A stretch of DNA of 64,000 nucleotides from an uncultured Nocardioides sp. (GCF_947489365.1 NZ_CANLDB010000007.1:151068-215067); one strand, 5' to 3'; numbered from the stretch's first letter, positions 45,755 to 53,912 are shown. Made by a program: numbers and translations. The notes: a model not told the origin generated them from the sequence alone.

Positions 45755-46381
45755 ATGACCTCGGGCGACGACACGGCGACGGGCGGGGCCCGTCCGGACT
45801 TCGCCGAGCGCAGCCGCCGTACGCAGCAGCACGTGCTCGACGCAGCCGTGGAGGTCCTCATCGAGCACGGGTACGCCGGGGCGTCGACGCTGCGGATCCA
45901 GGAGCGCGCAGGCGTCAGCCGGGGCCGGTTGCTGCACCAGTACCCCCAGCGGGACACCCTCCTGGTCGCCGCCGTCCAGCACCTCGTCCAGGCCCGGCTC
46001 GCCGCGCAGCGCGAGCGCACCGACTGGCCGACCGACGCCGGGGCGCGGATCGACGAGGCGGTCGGCGAGATGTGGCGCACCTACCAGCAGGGCTTCTTCT
46101 GGGCGGCGACCGAGCTGTGGCTCGCCTCCCGCCACCACCGGGCGCTCGCCGACGCGCTGCGCCCGCTGGAGCACGCGCTGGGCCAGGACATCCGCCGCTC
46201 GACGGACGCGATGTTCGGCCCCGCACTGTGCGCGCACCCGCGCTACCCCGCGGTGCGCGAGCTGGTCACCACGAGCATGCGGGGCGTCGCGCTCACCTAC
46301 TCGTTCGCGCCGCGCGACCCCGCCACGGACCCGCAGCTCGCCGCCTGGCGCCAGCTGGCGCGGCGCGAGCTGCTGGGCTGA
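45755..46381 (+). CDS. TetR family transcriptional regulator
   Basis: 208 residues. The helix-turn-helix (about 18-65) is RRTQQHVLDAAVEVLIEHGYAGASTLRIQERAGVSRGRLLHQYPQRDTLL, where HQYP replaces the more common HYF. The C-terminal domain is all-helical with WLASRHHRALADALRPLEHALGQDI. It converges with an acyl-CoA ligase gene 13 bases away, and an inverted repeat lies at the ligase/enoyl-CoA hydratase promoter. It is a likely repressor of that pair, in the style of FadR/KstR2-like acyl-CoA-responsive regulators. Confidence 0.88.
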   Translation: MTSGDDTATGGARPDFAERSRRTQQHVLDAAVEVLIEHGYAGASTLRIQERAGVSRGRLLHQYPQRDTLLVAAVQHLVQARLAAQRERTDWPTDAGARIDEAVGEMWRTYQQGFFWAATELWLASRHHRALADALRPLEHALGQDIRRSTDAMFGPALCAHPRYPAVRELVTTSMRGVALTYSFAPRDPATDPQLAAWRQLARRELLG

Positions 46382-46394
46382 GCCCGGGCGGGGC

Positions 46395-47939
46395 TCACGC
46401 GAAGCGCGCCGCCAGGTCCTTCTTGACCAGCTTGCCGGTCGCCGAGCGCGGCAGGGCGTCGACGAAGTGCAGCTCGCGCGGCACCTTGAACCGGGCGATC
46501 CGCCCCTGGAGGTCGGCGAGGATCTCCTCGGCCAGCGCCGGGGACGGCTCGACGCCGTCCGCGGGCTGCACGACCGCGACCGGGACCTGGCCGAGGTCGT
46601 CGTCGGCGGCGCCGACGACCGCGACGTCCAGGATCGCCGGGTGCAGCGCGAGGGCGTCCTCGATCTCCTGCGGGTAGACGTTGACGCCGCCCGAGATGAT
46701 CGTGAAGGCCGCCCGATCGGTGAGGTAGAGGTAGCCGTCCGCGTCGACGTGGCCGATGTCGCCGGTGGTGGTCCACGTCGGGTGGTCCGGGTGGGTCGCG
46801 GCCGCGGTCTTCGCGTCGTCCTTGTGGTAGCTGAACGGCCGCACGTCGCGCTCGAAGTACACGATCCCGGTGTCCCCGGTGGGCACCTCGGCGCCGTCGT
46901 GGCCGCAGATCCGGACGACGCCGAGCTTCGCCTGCCCGACGGTGCCGGGACGCTCGAGCCACTCGTCGGGGGTGACCATCGTGATGCCGTTGGCCTCGGT
47001 CGAGGAGTAGTACTCGTGCAGCACCGGGCCCCACCAGTCGATCATCCGCTGCTTGACCTCGACCGGGCACGGCGCGGCCGCGTGGACGGCGACCCGCAGG
47101 CTCGAGACGTCGTACGACGCCCGCACCTCCTCGGGCAGCTTCAGCATGCGCACGAACATCGTCGGCACCCACTGGCTGTGCGTGACGCGGTGCGTCTGGA
47201 TCACCTCGAGCGCGTCCTCGGCGTCGAACCGGTCGGCCATGACCACCGTGCCGCCGGTGGCGTGGACGACGCCGCCGAACCGCAGCGGCGCCGCGTGGTA
47301 CGTCGGGGCGGCGCTGTAGTAGACGGTGTCGGTGTCGAAGCCGTACGCCGGTGCGAAGACCATCGTGAACAGATCGAGCCGCTCGTCGATCCCGTGGCCG
47401 GGCAGCGGCGCCTTGACGCCCTTCGGCCGGCCGGTGGTGCCGGAGGAGTAGAGCATGTCGACGCCGCGCGGCTGGTCGGCCAGCGGCGCGTCGGAGGTCG
47501 TCCCCTGCACCTCGTCGTACGACGTCCAGCCGGCGGGGGCGCCGTCCTCGCCGGGGTCGAGGAGCACGCGGATGCCGATGGCGTCACCCAGCTCGGCGAG
47601 CGCGGCCCCAGCCAGCTCCAGGCACGAACGGGACACCAGCAGCGCACGGGCGTCGCAGTCGCCGAGGATGTAGGCGACCTCGCCCGCGGTGAGGTGGTGG
47701 TTGACGCCGGTGACGACGAAGCCGGACCGCAGGCCGGCCCAGTAGACCTCGAAGACCTCCGGCAGGTTGCCGGACAGGAACGCGACGTCGTCGCCCTCCC
47801 CCAGGCCCTGCTCGCGGAGGTACCGCGCGAGGCGGACCGACCGGGACTCGAGGTCGGCGTACGTCCGGACGACACCTGAGGTGGTGTGCACGATCGCGGG
47901 CTTGTCGGGCTGGGTGGCGGCGTGGGTGCCGGGGAACAT
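46395..47939 (-). CDS. Acyl-CoA synthetase (FadD4-like)
   Basis: 514 residues. ANL motifs: YSSGTTGRPKGVKAPLPG (A3, about 168-185), YYSSTEANGIT (A5), YFERDVRPFSYHKD, WTTTGDIGHVDADGYLYLTDR (A7), TIISGGVNVYPQEIE (A8) and the C-terminal catalytic Lys in LPRSATGKLVKKDL. It forms an acyl-CoA through an acyl-adenylate, with fatty or aromatic acid substrates likely. It is divergent from an enoyl-CoA hydratase gene 64 bases away, which shares a palindromic promoter. Confidence 0.92.
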   Translation of the reverse strand: MFPGTHAATQPDKPAIVHTTSGVVRTYADLESRSVRLARYLREQGLGEGDDVAFLSGNLPEVFEVYWAGLRSGFVVTGVNHHLTAGEVAYILGDCDARALLVSRSCLELAGAALAELGDAIGIRVLLDPGEDGAPAGWTSYDEVQGTTSDAPLADQPRGVDMLYSSGTTGRPKGVKAPLPGHGIDERLDLFTMVFAPAYGFDTDTVYYSAAPTYHAAPLRFGGVVHATGGTVVMADRFDAEDALEVIQTHRVTHSQWVPTMFVRMLKLPEEVRASYDVSSLRVAVHAAAPCPVEVKQRMIDWWGPVLHEYYSSTEANGITMVTPDEWLERPGTVGQAKLGVVRICGHDGAEVPTGDTGIVYFERDVRPFSYHKDDAKTAAATHPDHPTWTTTGDIGHVDADGYLYLTDRAAFTIISGGVNVYPQEIEDALALHPAILDVAVVGAADDDLGQVPVAVVQPADGVEPSPALAEEILADLQGRIARFKVPRELHFVDALPRSATGKLVKKDLAARFA

Positions 47940-47974
47940 GCGGACCTCCGGGGGCGGGGGTGACGCACGCTACA

Positions 47975-47992
47975 ACGGTCAGCGTTGACCGT
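47975..47992. promoter_or_regulatory. Palindrome ACGGTCAGCGTTGACCGT between ligase and hydratase
   Basis: Perfect 7-4-7 inverted repeat (arms ACGGTCA / TGACCGT) immediately before a TATAGT box (47992-47997), whose T overlaps its last base and which ends 6 bases before the hydratase ATG. Position and symmetry fit the operator of the nearby TetR regulator, acting on a leaderless promoter. Confidence 0.65.
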
Positions 47993-48003
47993 ATAGTGCC
48001 CGG

Positions 48004-48801
48004 ATGAGCGACTCCGACCTCCGCGTCGACGACCGCGACGGCGTGCTGGCGCTGACGCTGGACCGGCCCGACGCCCTGAACGCCGTGACCACCGACCTCG
48101 TGCTGCAGGTCGTGGACCTCGTCGAGGCCGCCGGCGAGCGCGACGACGTCCGGGTGATCACGCTGACCGGCGCCGGCCGGGCCTTCTGCGCGGGCGCCGA
48201 CCTGGGCTCCGCCGGCCTCGGCACCGGGTCCGCGGGCGGAGAGGCGGGCCTCCCGGACGCCTCCACCATCGACAGCGTCAACCGGCTCGCGCTGGCCTGC
48301 CGGGAGGTGCCGCAGCTCGTCGTCGCCCTGGTCAACGGTCCCGCCGCCGGGGTCGGGGCGTCGTTCGCGATGGGCGCGGACCTGGTGCTGGCGTCCGACG
48401 CGGCGTACCTCAAGGGCGGCTTCGACGCCATCGGCCTCATGCCGGACGGTGGCGCGACGGCGTACCTCGTCGCCGCGCTGGGCCGTCCGCGCGCGATGGC
48501 GTACGCCGTCCTCGGTGACCGCATCACGGCCGACGAGGCGCTCCGCCTCGGACTCTTCGCCCGGGTCTGGCCCGCCGACGACTTCGTCGCGGAGTCAGCG
48601 GCCCTCGTGGCCCGCCTCGCCGCCGGACCGCGTCACGCGTACGCCGCCGCCAAGCGCGCCGTCGACGCCCGCGGACTCCCCGCCTTCGCCGAGGCCCTCG
48701 AGACCGAGCGCCGCCAGCAGCGCCGCCTCCTCGCCTCCGCCGACTTCGCCGAGGGCGCCGCCGCCTTCCGCGAGCGCCGCGAGGCCCGCTTCGGCCACTA
48801 G
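48004..48801 (+). CDS. Enoyl-CoA hydratase/isomerase family protein
   Basis: 265 residues. The crotonase pattern is clear: LTLDRPDALNAVTTDLVLQVVDLV, VRVITLTGAGRAFCAGADLGSAG (oxyanion hole AGAD), LVVALVNGPAAGVGASFAMGADLVLASDAAYLKGGFDAIGLMPDGGATAYL (second oxyanion residue in the GPAAGVG loop) and a C-terminal helical tail. Of the two catalytic glutamates of mitochondrial hydratase, Gly and Asp occur near the usual positions, so the exact reaction (hydratase or isomerase) is not certain. It is probably leaderless (TATAGT box). The first downstream 32-bp repeat starts two bases past the stop. Confidence 0.9.
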   Translation: MSDSDLRVDDRDGVLALTLDRPDALNAVTTDLVLQVVDLVEAAGERDDVRVITLTGAGRAFCAGADLGSAGLGTGSAGGEAGLPDASTIDSVNRLALACREVPQLVVALVNGPAAGVGASFAMGADLVLASDAAYLKGGFDAIGLMPDGGATAYLVAALGRPRAMAYAVLGDRITADEALRLGLFARVWPADDFVAESAALVARLAAGPRHAYAAAKRAVDARGLPAFAEALETERRQQRRLLASADFAEGAAAFRERREARFGH

Positions 48802-49063
48802 GCCGAGTCGGCACGTCTGCGCAGCCCAGGACCGCCGAGTCGGCACGTCTGCGCACCCCAGGACCGCCGAGTCGGCACGTCTGCGCAGCCGTACGCCGCC
48901 CGGTCGCCGCAGCTGTCCGCCTCACCGGGTCTCGACCCGCGGTCGTGGCCTCGCAGGCTCGGCCACGCGCTCGCTCGACCTGCGCCGCGTCACGGCCTCG
49001 CGAGCTCGGCCGTGGCGGCTTGACTCGACCCCGTACAGCTGCGCAGACGTGCCGACTCGGCGG
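48802..49063. repeat. 32-bp tandem repeats flanking a palindromic core, convergent gap
   Basis: Three direct copies of CGAGTCGGCACGTCTGCGCA start at 48804, 48836 and 48868 (period 32). One full inverted copy lies at 49040-49059, preceded by an in-phase partial copy ending at 49027. Between them (about 48918-49020) is a REP-like palindrome with GGGTCTCGACC, GGCCTCGCAGGCTCGGCCACG and GGCCTCGCGAGCTCGGCCGTG. The direct copies follow the hydratase stop; the inverted copy follows the nitronate monooxygenase stop, so each is in sense orientation to its gene. Confidence 0.9.
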
Positions 49064-50041
49064 TCAGGCGGTGAGGGAGGCGAGGCGGGCGCGGGCCTCG
49101 TCGAACTCGCGCTCGAGGCGGGCGACGAGCTCCTCGGCGGGCACGACCGCGTCGACGGCGCCGATGCCCTGGCCGGAGCCCCACACCTGGCTCCAGGCCT
49201 TCGCGGAGGTGGCCTTGTCGTCGGCGGAGCCGAAGTCCATCGCGGAGGGGTCGGAGGTCGGGAGGGAGTCGGGGTCGAGCCCGGCGGCCTCGATGCTGCC
49301 GCGCAGGTAGTTGCCGTGGACGCCGGTGAACAGGTCGGAGTAGACGATGTCGCCCGCCCCCGAGTCGACGACCATCTGCTTGTAGTCCTGCTCGGTGTTG
49401 GCCTCGGTCGTCGCGAGGAACGCCGAGCCGACGTACGCGAAGTCCGCACCGGCGGCGAGGGCCGCGAGCACGGACCGGCCGTGGGCGATGGCGCCCGACA
49501 GCAGCAGCGGGCCGTCGAACCACTGCCGGATCTCCCCCAGCAGCGCGAACGGCGACTGCGCGCCCGCGTGCCCGCCGGCGCCGGCCGCGACGGCGATGAG
49601 GCCGTCGGCGCCCTTCTCGACGGCCTTGCGGGCGAAGCGGTCGTGGATGACGTCGTGCAGCACGATGCCGCCGTAGGAGTGCACGGCGTCGTTGATCTCG
49701 GTGCGGGCGCCCAGCGAGGTGATCACGATCGGCACCTCGTGCTCGACGATCGTCGCCATGTCCTCCTCGAGCCGGGAGTTGGACCGGTGCACGATCTGGT
49801 TCACCGCGAACGGAGCGACGAGGGCGTCCGGGTTCGCCGCGGCATACGACGCGTTGCCCTCCTCGATCTCGGACAGCCACTCGTCCAGGACCGACGCGGG
49901 TCGCGCGTTCAGCGCGGGGAAGGAACCGATGACGCCGGCGCGGCACTGGGCGCCGACGAGGGCCGGGCCGGACGCGATGAACATCGGCGAGGCGACCACG
50001 GGCAGGCGCAGCGGGCGGGCGAGGACCTCGGGCAGCGGCAT
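49064..50041 (-). CDS. Nitronate monooxygenase (2-nitropropane dioxygenase family)
   Basis: 325 residues. It begins LPLRLPVVASPMF-type (RPLRLPVVASPMFIASGPALVGAQCRAGVIGSFPALNA), with VAPFAVNQIVHRSN, VEKGADGLIAVAAGAGGHAG (FMN phosphate loop with the key His near residue 180) and LLSGAIAHGRSVLAALAAGADFAYVGSAFLATTEA. It oxidises nitronates or nitro-propionate using FMN; in many actinobacteria the physiological role is detoxification or enoyl-reductase-like. TAGGGT lies 6 bases before ATG, so the gene is probably leaderless. Confidence 0.92.
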   Translation of the reverse strand: MPLPEVLARPLRLPVVASPMFIASGPALVGAQCRAGVIGSFPALNARPASVLDEWLSEIEEGNASYAAANPDALVAPFAVNQIVHRSNSRLEEDMATIVEHEVPIVITSLGARTEINDAVHSYGGIVLHDVIHDRFARKAVEKGADGLIAVAAGAGGHAGAQSPFALLGEIRQWFDGPLLLSGAIAHGRSVLAALAAGADFAYVGSAFLATTEANTEQDYKQMVVDSGAGDIVYSDLFTGVHGNYLRGSIEAAGLDPDSLPTSDPSAMDFGSADDKATSAKAWSQVWGSGQGIGAVDAVVPAEELVARLEREFDEARARLASLTA

Positions 50042-50108
50042 GCCGCGACCCTACAGTCAGGATTGACCGCGCCCGGTGAGGGACCGTACGGCGGGCTCGG
50101 CCGGGGCG

Positions 50109-50534
50109 TCAGCAGGTGATGGTGCGGGTGAACGTCGGGCCGGTCCAGCTCCGCAGGCGGGGCTGGATGGTCACCCGGAAGGATCCGCCGGCGAACAGCT
50201 GGGCCGGCACCGAGAGGGTGGCCGACCGCGACGTCGACGTCTCGGAGTCGACCGGTGTGGCGCTGGAGCCCCGGTACAGGGCGTAGGCGAACTCGACCCC
50301 GGTGAAGTCGTTGCCGCTCGACCCGCTGACGGTGACGGTGACGCCCCGGCCGAGGAAGTTCCCGCTGCACTGGTTCGTCAGCCCGACGTTGCCGGGCTCG
50401 GTGAGCGTGGCCGTGCTGACGGTCATGCTCTGGGACGCCGTGCCCAGGAACGCCGCGTGCGCGATCTGCGGTGCGACGAGCAGCGCGAGCGCGGTCAGGA
50501 CGACGACGACGGCGCGTCGGACGTGGTCTGTCAT
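50109..50534 (-). CDS. Small exported protein, probable SipW-system substrate
   Basis: 141 residues. A hydrophobic signal segment (AVVVVLTALALLVAPQIAHA, about 8-27) is followed by AFLGTASQSMTVSTATLTEPG, resembling the AAFTATATN..SxSTGTL junction of SipW-type substrates. The rest is beta-rich, with two Cys residues (QCSG near 56, and the terminal TITC) that may pair. Its promoter region, shared with the divergent response regulator, carries the same TTGCG/TTGAG boxes as the TasA-like genes, so it is likely a minor component of the same surface system. No closer family match is recognised. Confidence 0.65.
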   Translation of the reverse strand: MTDHVRRAVVVVLTALALLVAPQIAHAAFLGTASQSMTVSTATLTEPGNVGLTNQCSGNFLGRGVTVTVSGSSGNDFTGVEFAYALYRGSSATPVDSETSTSRSATLSVPAQLFAGGSFRVTIQPRLRSWTGPTFTRTITC

Positions 50535-50599
50535 CGATCCCTCCCGTCAGCGTGAGTACGCCGGCCCCCCGACCGGTGTCACCAGTGTGTCGGGACGGA

Positions 50600-50640
50600 C
50601 GCAAGCGCCCTGAGTGTTCCTGCTCAAGGAAGCCGCAAGG
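50600..50640. promoter_or_regulatory. TTGCG/TTGAG box cluster between exported-protein gene and response regulator
   Basis: On the minus strand, CCTTGCGGCTTCCTTGAGCA places TTGCG and TTGAG exactly 11 bases apart, followed 23 bases later by CTTGCG. The same design occurs upstream of the SipW-like gene and the three TasA-like genes. Direct repeats 11 bases apart are the classic target of OmpR/PhoB-type regulators, and the regulator gene starts just to the right. Confidence 0.6.
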
Positions 50641-50658
50641 TCTGGCATCCTTGCGCTC

Positions 50659-51420
50659 ATGAGCATCCCTGGCACGGCGGAGCGGCGCGCCCTGGTCGTC
50701 GAGGACGACGAGGACATCAGCGAGCTCATCGGCTTCACGCTCGCCAAGCAGGGCTTCGAGGTGCGCACCGTGCACGACGGCCCGTCCGCCGTCACCGCCG
50801 TCCCGGAGTTCGACCCCGACCTGATCACCCTGGACCTCGGCCTGCCCGGCCTGGACGGCCTCGAGGTCTGCCGCCGGGTCCGCACCGAGACCGACGCGTA
50901 CGTCGTCATGATCACCGCACGCGGTGACGAGGTGGACCGGCTGATCGGTCTCGAGACGGGCGCCGACGACTTCCTGGCCAAGCCGTTCAGCTCCCGCGAG
51001 CTGGCCGCCCGCGTCAACGCGATGTTCCGCCGTCCCCGGCGTGGACCGCAGGCCGAGGCGGCCGTGCCCGCGGAGGTCCCGGCCCCGGCGATGCCCGGCG
51101 AGGACCACGAGGTCCTGCGCCACGGCATGCTCACCGTCGACGTCGACGGTCGTCAGGTGCACCGCAACGGCGAGGAGCTGGAGCTCACCCGCACCGAGTT
51201 CGACCTGCTGACCGAGCTGATGCGCACGCCGGCCCGCGTGTGGAGCCGTGAGGCGCTGCTGCGGTCGGTGTGGGGCAACGAGTGGGCCTCCGACACCCAC
51301 CTCGTCGAGGTCCACGTCGGCAACCTGCGTCGCAAGCTGAGCCAGGGCGCCGGCGACCAGCGCTTCATCCGCACGGTCCGCGGCGTGGGCTACCGCATGG
51401 AGGCCGCGGTCAACGCCTGA
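50659..51420 (+). CDS. OmpR-family response regulator
   Basis: 253 residues. The receiver (about 10-125) has acidic residues VVEDDED, the phospho-acceptor Asp in LITLDLGLPGLDG (near residue 58), TARGDE (Thr switch) and the invariant Lys in LAKPF. A linker rich in Ala/Pro (about 128-150) joins the winged-helix DNA-binding domain (about 155-250: LELTRTEFDLLTELMRTPARVWSREALLRSVWG and HLVEVHVGNLRRKL, RFIRTVRGVGYRM). No histidine kinase gene is adjacent. It is divergent from the exported-protein gene and converges on the Hpt-like gene. It is the prime candidate to bind the TTGCG/TTGAG boxes. Confidence 0.92.
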   Translation: MSIPGTAERRALVVEDDEDISELIGFTLAKQGFEVRTVHDGPSAVTAVPEFDPDLITLDLGLPGLDGLEVCRRVRTETDAYVVMITARGDEVDRLIGLETGADDFLAKPFSSRELAARVNAMFRRPRRGPQAEAAVPAEVPAPAMPGEDHEVLRHGMLTVDVDGRQVHRNGEELELTRTEFDLLTELMRTPARVWSREALLRSVWGNEWASDTHLVEVHVGNLRRKLSQGAGDQRFIRTVRGVGYRMEAAVNA

Positions 51421-51435
51421 GCGGCGCCCAGCCCC

Positions 51436-51810
51436 TCAGTCGCGCAGGTACGCCGTCAGCGCACGGTCGGCGCGAGCGGCGGCGTCGCGGAGCGAGTCGC
51501 AGCGACGACGCGCGGAGCCGAGGTCCATCGTGCGGACGTCGGCCTCCATGCCGGTGGCCAGGGTTGCGAGCTCGCGGGTCCCCGCGGTGGTCGAGGAGAC
51601 CTTCAGGCTGAGCAGCGCGTCCATGGCACGGTCCAGGTCGGCGTCCTCGAGCGCGCTCTCGATGCGGCTGACGCGTCGCTCCAGCAGCTGCTGGTAGCGG
51701 CGGGCGAAGGCCAGGGCGAACGACTCGTCCTCCATGTCGGAGGCGAGCTTGCCGAGGGCCGAGCGGTCGAGTGAGGGCTCGCCGGCGACCGTCACGGGGT
51801 CGTCGGTCAT
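51436..51810 (-). CDS. Degenerate Hpt-domain protein
   Basis: 124 residues from ATG 51810 (GAGGAG 5 bases upstream). The helical-bundle pattern SLDRSALGKLASDMEDESFALAFARRYQQLLERRVSRIESALEDADLDRAMDALLSLKVSSTTAGTRELATLA follows the Hpt fold, but the segment normally read H-x-L-K-G-S-S is L67-S-L-K-V-S-S: the phosphorylated His is replaced by Leu and the Gly by Val. It cannot be a phosphotransfer protein by the standard mechanism and may instead bind the response regulator. It begins three bases after the SipW-like stop and converges with the response regulator. Confidence 0.7.
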   Translation of the reverse strand: MTDDPVTVAGEPSLDRSALGKLASDMEDESFALAFARRYQQLLERRVSRIESALEDADLDRAMDALLSLKVSSTTAGTRELATLATGMEADVRTMDLGSARRRCDSLRDAAARADRALTAYLRD

Positions 51811-51812
51811 GT

Positions 51813-52559
51813 TCACTCCTCGCTCCGCCCGGTCACCGGCGCGCCGCCGGCGTGTGCGGGGACGATCGTAGAGCCCTCGGACTCGTCGCGGGCCTCGTCC
51901 TCGGACTCGTCGCGCCAGATCATGCTGAGGACGAGCATCATCAGGACGCCCAGGCCGCCCCAGAACACGTACTTCTGCACGAGCGGGGAGCGCATGAGCT
52001 GCACGACCTCGCCGAGGTGCGGGACGACGGCGACCTGCTGCCAGACGGTGTCGTCGGCGAGGTGCGCGGTCCACGGGTCCTTGTTCGGGTTCGCGTCCCC
52101 CTTGGTGACGACCACGGGGAGCCCGTCGTCGGCGTACGACACCTCGACCACGCGGTGGGTCTCGACGCGGTGGTCCTCGACGGGGATGTGGTAGCTGATG
52201 ACGTCGCCGACGGCGACGTCGGAGGCGGGCCGCGGGACGGAGACGACCACGTCGCCGGGCGAGATGCCGGGCTCCATGCTGCCGGTCAGCATCGTCGCGG
52301 TGCGGTAGCCGAGCACGTGCGGCCCGATCGCGAGGAAGGCGAACGAGGCCAGGGCCAGGGCCATCACGACCCAGAGGACGACGGACCCGAGCCGGCGGAG
52401 CCAGCGCAGCGGCGCACCCGTCGTGCGGGCCGCGGCGGTGCGCCTGGTGCCGGAGACCGTCGGCGCGGCAGCCGTGCGGGGTGCGGTCCCGCGCTCCGCG
52501 CGGTGACCGCGGTGACGCGGCACGTCGGAGGATCGCGGCCCGAGCGAGGCGATCGACAT
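51813..52559 (-). CDS. sipW: SipW-like (ER-type) signal peptidase I
   Basis: 248 residues. A long basic, probably cytoplasmic N-tail (1-55) is followed by a membrane helix (about 59-79), the catalytic motif TGSMEPGISPGD (Ser94), and ISYHIPVEDHRVETHRVVEV, where His135 takes the place of the Lys used by ordinary bacterial signal peptidases, as in SipW and archaeal/ER enzymes. KGDANPNKDPW is the conserved box further on. A second membrane helix lies near 217-235, and the tail is acidic. It should cleave the specialised signal peptides of the TasA/CalY-like proteins next to it. Confidence 0.88.
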   Translation of the reverse strand: MSIASLGPRSSDVPRHRGHRAERGTAPRTAAAPTVSGTRRTAAARTTGAPLRWLRRLGSVVLWVVMALALASFAFLAIGPHVLGYRTATMLTGSMEPGISPGDVVVSVPRPASDVAVGDVISYHIPVEDHRVETHRVVEVSYADDGLPVVVTKGDANPNKDPWTAHLADDTVWQQVAVVPHLGEVVQLMRSPLVQKYVFWGGLGVLMMLVLSMIWRDESEDEARDESEGSTIVPAHAGGAPVTGRSEE

Positions 52560-52620
52560 GGTGGCTCCTGTGCGAGTGGCTGCTGGCTGGGTGCTGATGG
52601 GTCAACTCTGGCGGGACAGG

Positions 52621-52703
52621 CTCAAGCGAGGAGGTCCCGCAGGGCCTCGGAACGTGTGAGGTTTGCTCAAGGTGTCCGTGGGCTTGCTCAAGACCTGCGC
52701 AAG
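52621..52703 (-). promoter_or_regulatory. Promoter and TTGCG/TTGAG boxes of the sipW-like gene
   Basis: On the minus strand the order is TTGCGCAGGTC, TTGAGCAAGCC (11 bases apart), then TTGAGCAAACC (21 bases on), GTTCC, and a TTGAGC hexamer 17 bases before ACCCAT as -35/-10 candidates. The same arrangement precedes the three TasA-like genes, so all appear to be activated by one factor. Confidence 0.6.
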
Positions 52704-52735
52704 CGCCGGACACGCCCGGGAGGGCGTGGCCGGCG
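52704..52735 (-). terminator. Stem-loop after first TasA-like gene
   Basis: CGCCGGACACGCCC and GGGCGTGGCCGGCG form a 14-bp stem with one mismatch around a GGGA loop, 37 bases past the stop of the TasA-like gene at 52772. There is no T-run, as usual in such GC-rich genomes. It separates that gene from the sipW promoter. Confidence 0.6.
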
Positions 52736-52771
52736 CCGCGCGGGGTGCGGACCCCGGGGACAGACGGTCGA

Positions 52772-53404
52772 TCAGCGGAAGTCGGCGGTGCGCTGCGTGG
52801 CGTCGAAGGTGAACGTGACGGTGTTGCTCAGGTTCTTGAAGGAGTTGTCCGCGGCGGTCGGGAGCACCAGCTCGGCGCGCAGGTTGGCGACCTTGTCGGC
52901 GCTGTTCAGGGACGTGGTGGCGGCGCCCAGGTCGAGGTTCTGACCGATCACCGCACGCTGGGCGACGAGGTTGGTGGTCGTGCCGGAGCAGGTCAGCTCG
53001 TTGTTCGCGGCCTTGACCCACGCGACCGAGCACTGGTCGACCTTCAGCTTGAGGCCGTTGGCGTCGGTGGTGAGCAGGTTCGAGGAGGCGGCGGTCGTGG
53101 TGAGCTTGACCGAGCCGAAGGTCTCGGAGGTGCTGGCCCGCGTCAGCTGGACGGCGCGCTGCACGGTGTCGCCGGGGACGAGGTTCGTGGCGGCGACGTC
53201 GAGGCCACGCGTGGCCTGGCCGGCCGAGGTCAGCGTCACCGTGCCGGTGGAGACCGACTGGTCGGCGGCGGTGCTGGAGGTGAACGAACCGAAGGTGCCG
53301 AGGCCGGCGACACCGGCGGCGCCGGCGACGAGGACGACGGAGGCGAGGACCTTCGCGGAGGTGCGGCGACGGGTGGACTTCACGGTCTTGGCGGCGTTGC
53401 TCAT
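52772..53404 (-). CDS. TasA/CalY-like exported protein, paralogue 1
   Basis: 210 residues. A basic N-terminus (KTVKSTRRRTSAKVLASVVLVAGAAGVAGLGTFGSFTSS, in pieces) forms a SipW-type signal peptide ending near LGTFGSF; such peptides typically read LGTFAAFTDS. The mature part is beta-rich with repeated Thr/Ser and two Cys residues (VDQCSV and ELTCSG) and ends VTFTFDATQRTADFR, shared by all three paralogues. CalY/TasA-family proteins form surface fibres or act as spore/biofilm matrix components. AGGAG lies 7 bases before ATG. Very close to the paralogue at 55.0 kb. Confidence 0.82.
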   Translation of the reverse strand: MSNAAKTVKSTRRRTSAKVLASVVLVAGAAGVAGLGTFGSFTSSTAADQSVSTGTVTLTSAGQATRGLDVAATNLVPGDTVQRAVQLTRASTSETFGSVKLTTTAASSNLLTTDANGLKLKVDQCSVAWVKAANNELTCSGTTTNLVAQRAVIGQNLDLGAATTSLNSADKVANLRAELVLPTAADNSFKNLSNTVTFTFDATQRTADFR

Positions 53405-53480
53405 GGTCTGCTCCTGAGTGATGGGCCTCGGCCCCCCGGCCTCGGTCACTGGTTGATGAGGACAACTCTGGCGGCGCAGG

Positions 53481-53563
53481 TTCAAGCCAGGGCCGTCCGG
53501 CGGGCGAGGGAACCCGGGAGGTTCCCGCAAGCCACCCGTGGGCTTCCTCAACGCTCCCGCAAC
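53481..53563 (-). promoter_or_regulatory. Promoter and TTGCG/TTGAG boxes of TasA-like paralogue 1
   Basis: Minus strand: TTGCGGGAGCG then TTGAGGAAGCC (11 bases apart), then TTGCGGGAACC 21 bases on, GGGTTCCC, and the core TTGAAC-N17-TCCTCA. GGGAACC-TCCCG-GGTTCCC is an inverted repeat overlapping the third box. It is the clearest example of the shared regulatory design. Confidence 0.62.
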
Positions 53564-53912
53564 CAGGTGGTCGAGCAGGGAGCGAGCCCACCGGTCGTCG
53601 AGGTGATCGGGGTGATGGAGATGGTCGAGGTGCGAAGCAGCTCCGGCGAGCGACCGCGTCGACTCACGCCGTCCGGGCACGGCGCCGCAGGTCGCACGCA
53701 GAGGGTGCGTGCGATCTGCGGCTCCAAGGCGTGCGCCGGCGTTCGGGGACGAGGCCCCGGCCGTCGCGACGGTCTCGACGAGCACGACCGCCGGTCGTCG
53801 ACATGGTCGAGCTGGGAGCGAGTCCCGGCGAGCGACCGCGTCGAGACCGCCGTCCGGACGGAGCCCTGCGTGATCCCCTCAACGGTCCGTCGACCGGGGG
53901 TGGGGACGACGA

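Noticed and set aside
50614..50658. Upstream GTG start for the response regulator
   Set aside because: The extra residues (FLLKEAARSGILAL) fall inside the regulatory box region, and the receiver domain begins normally from ATG 50659.
53664..53882. 72-codon frame between TasA-like genes
   Set aside because: It lies within REP-like repeats and is an Arg/Ser-rich translation without a ribosome-binding site.
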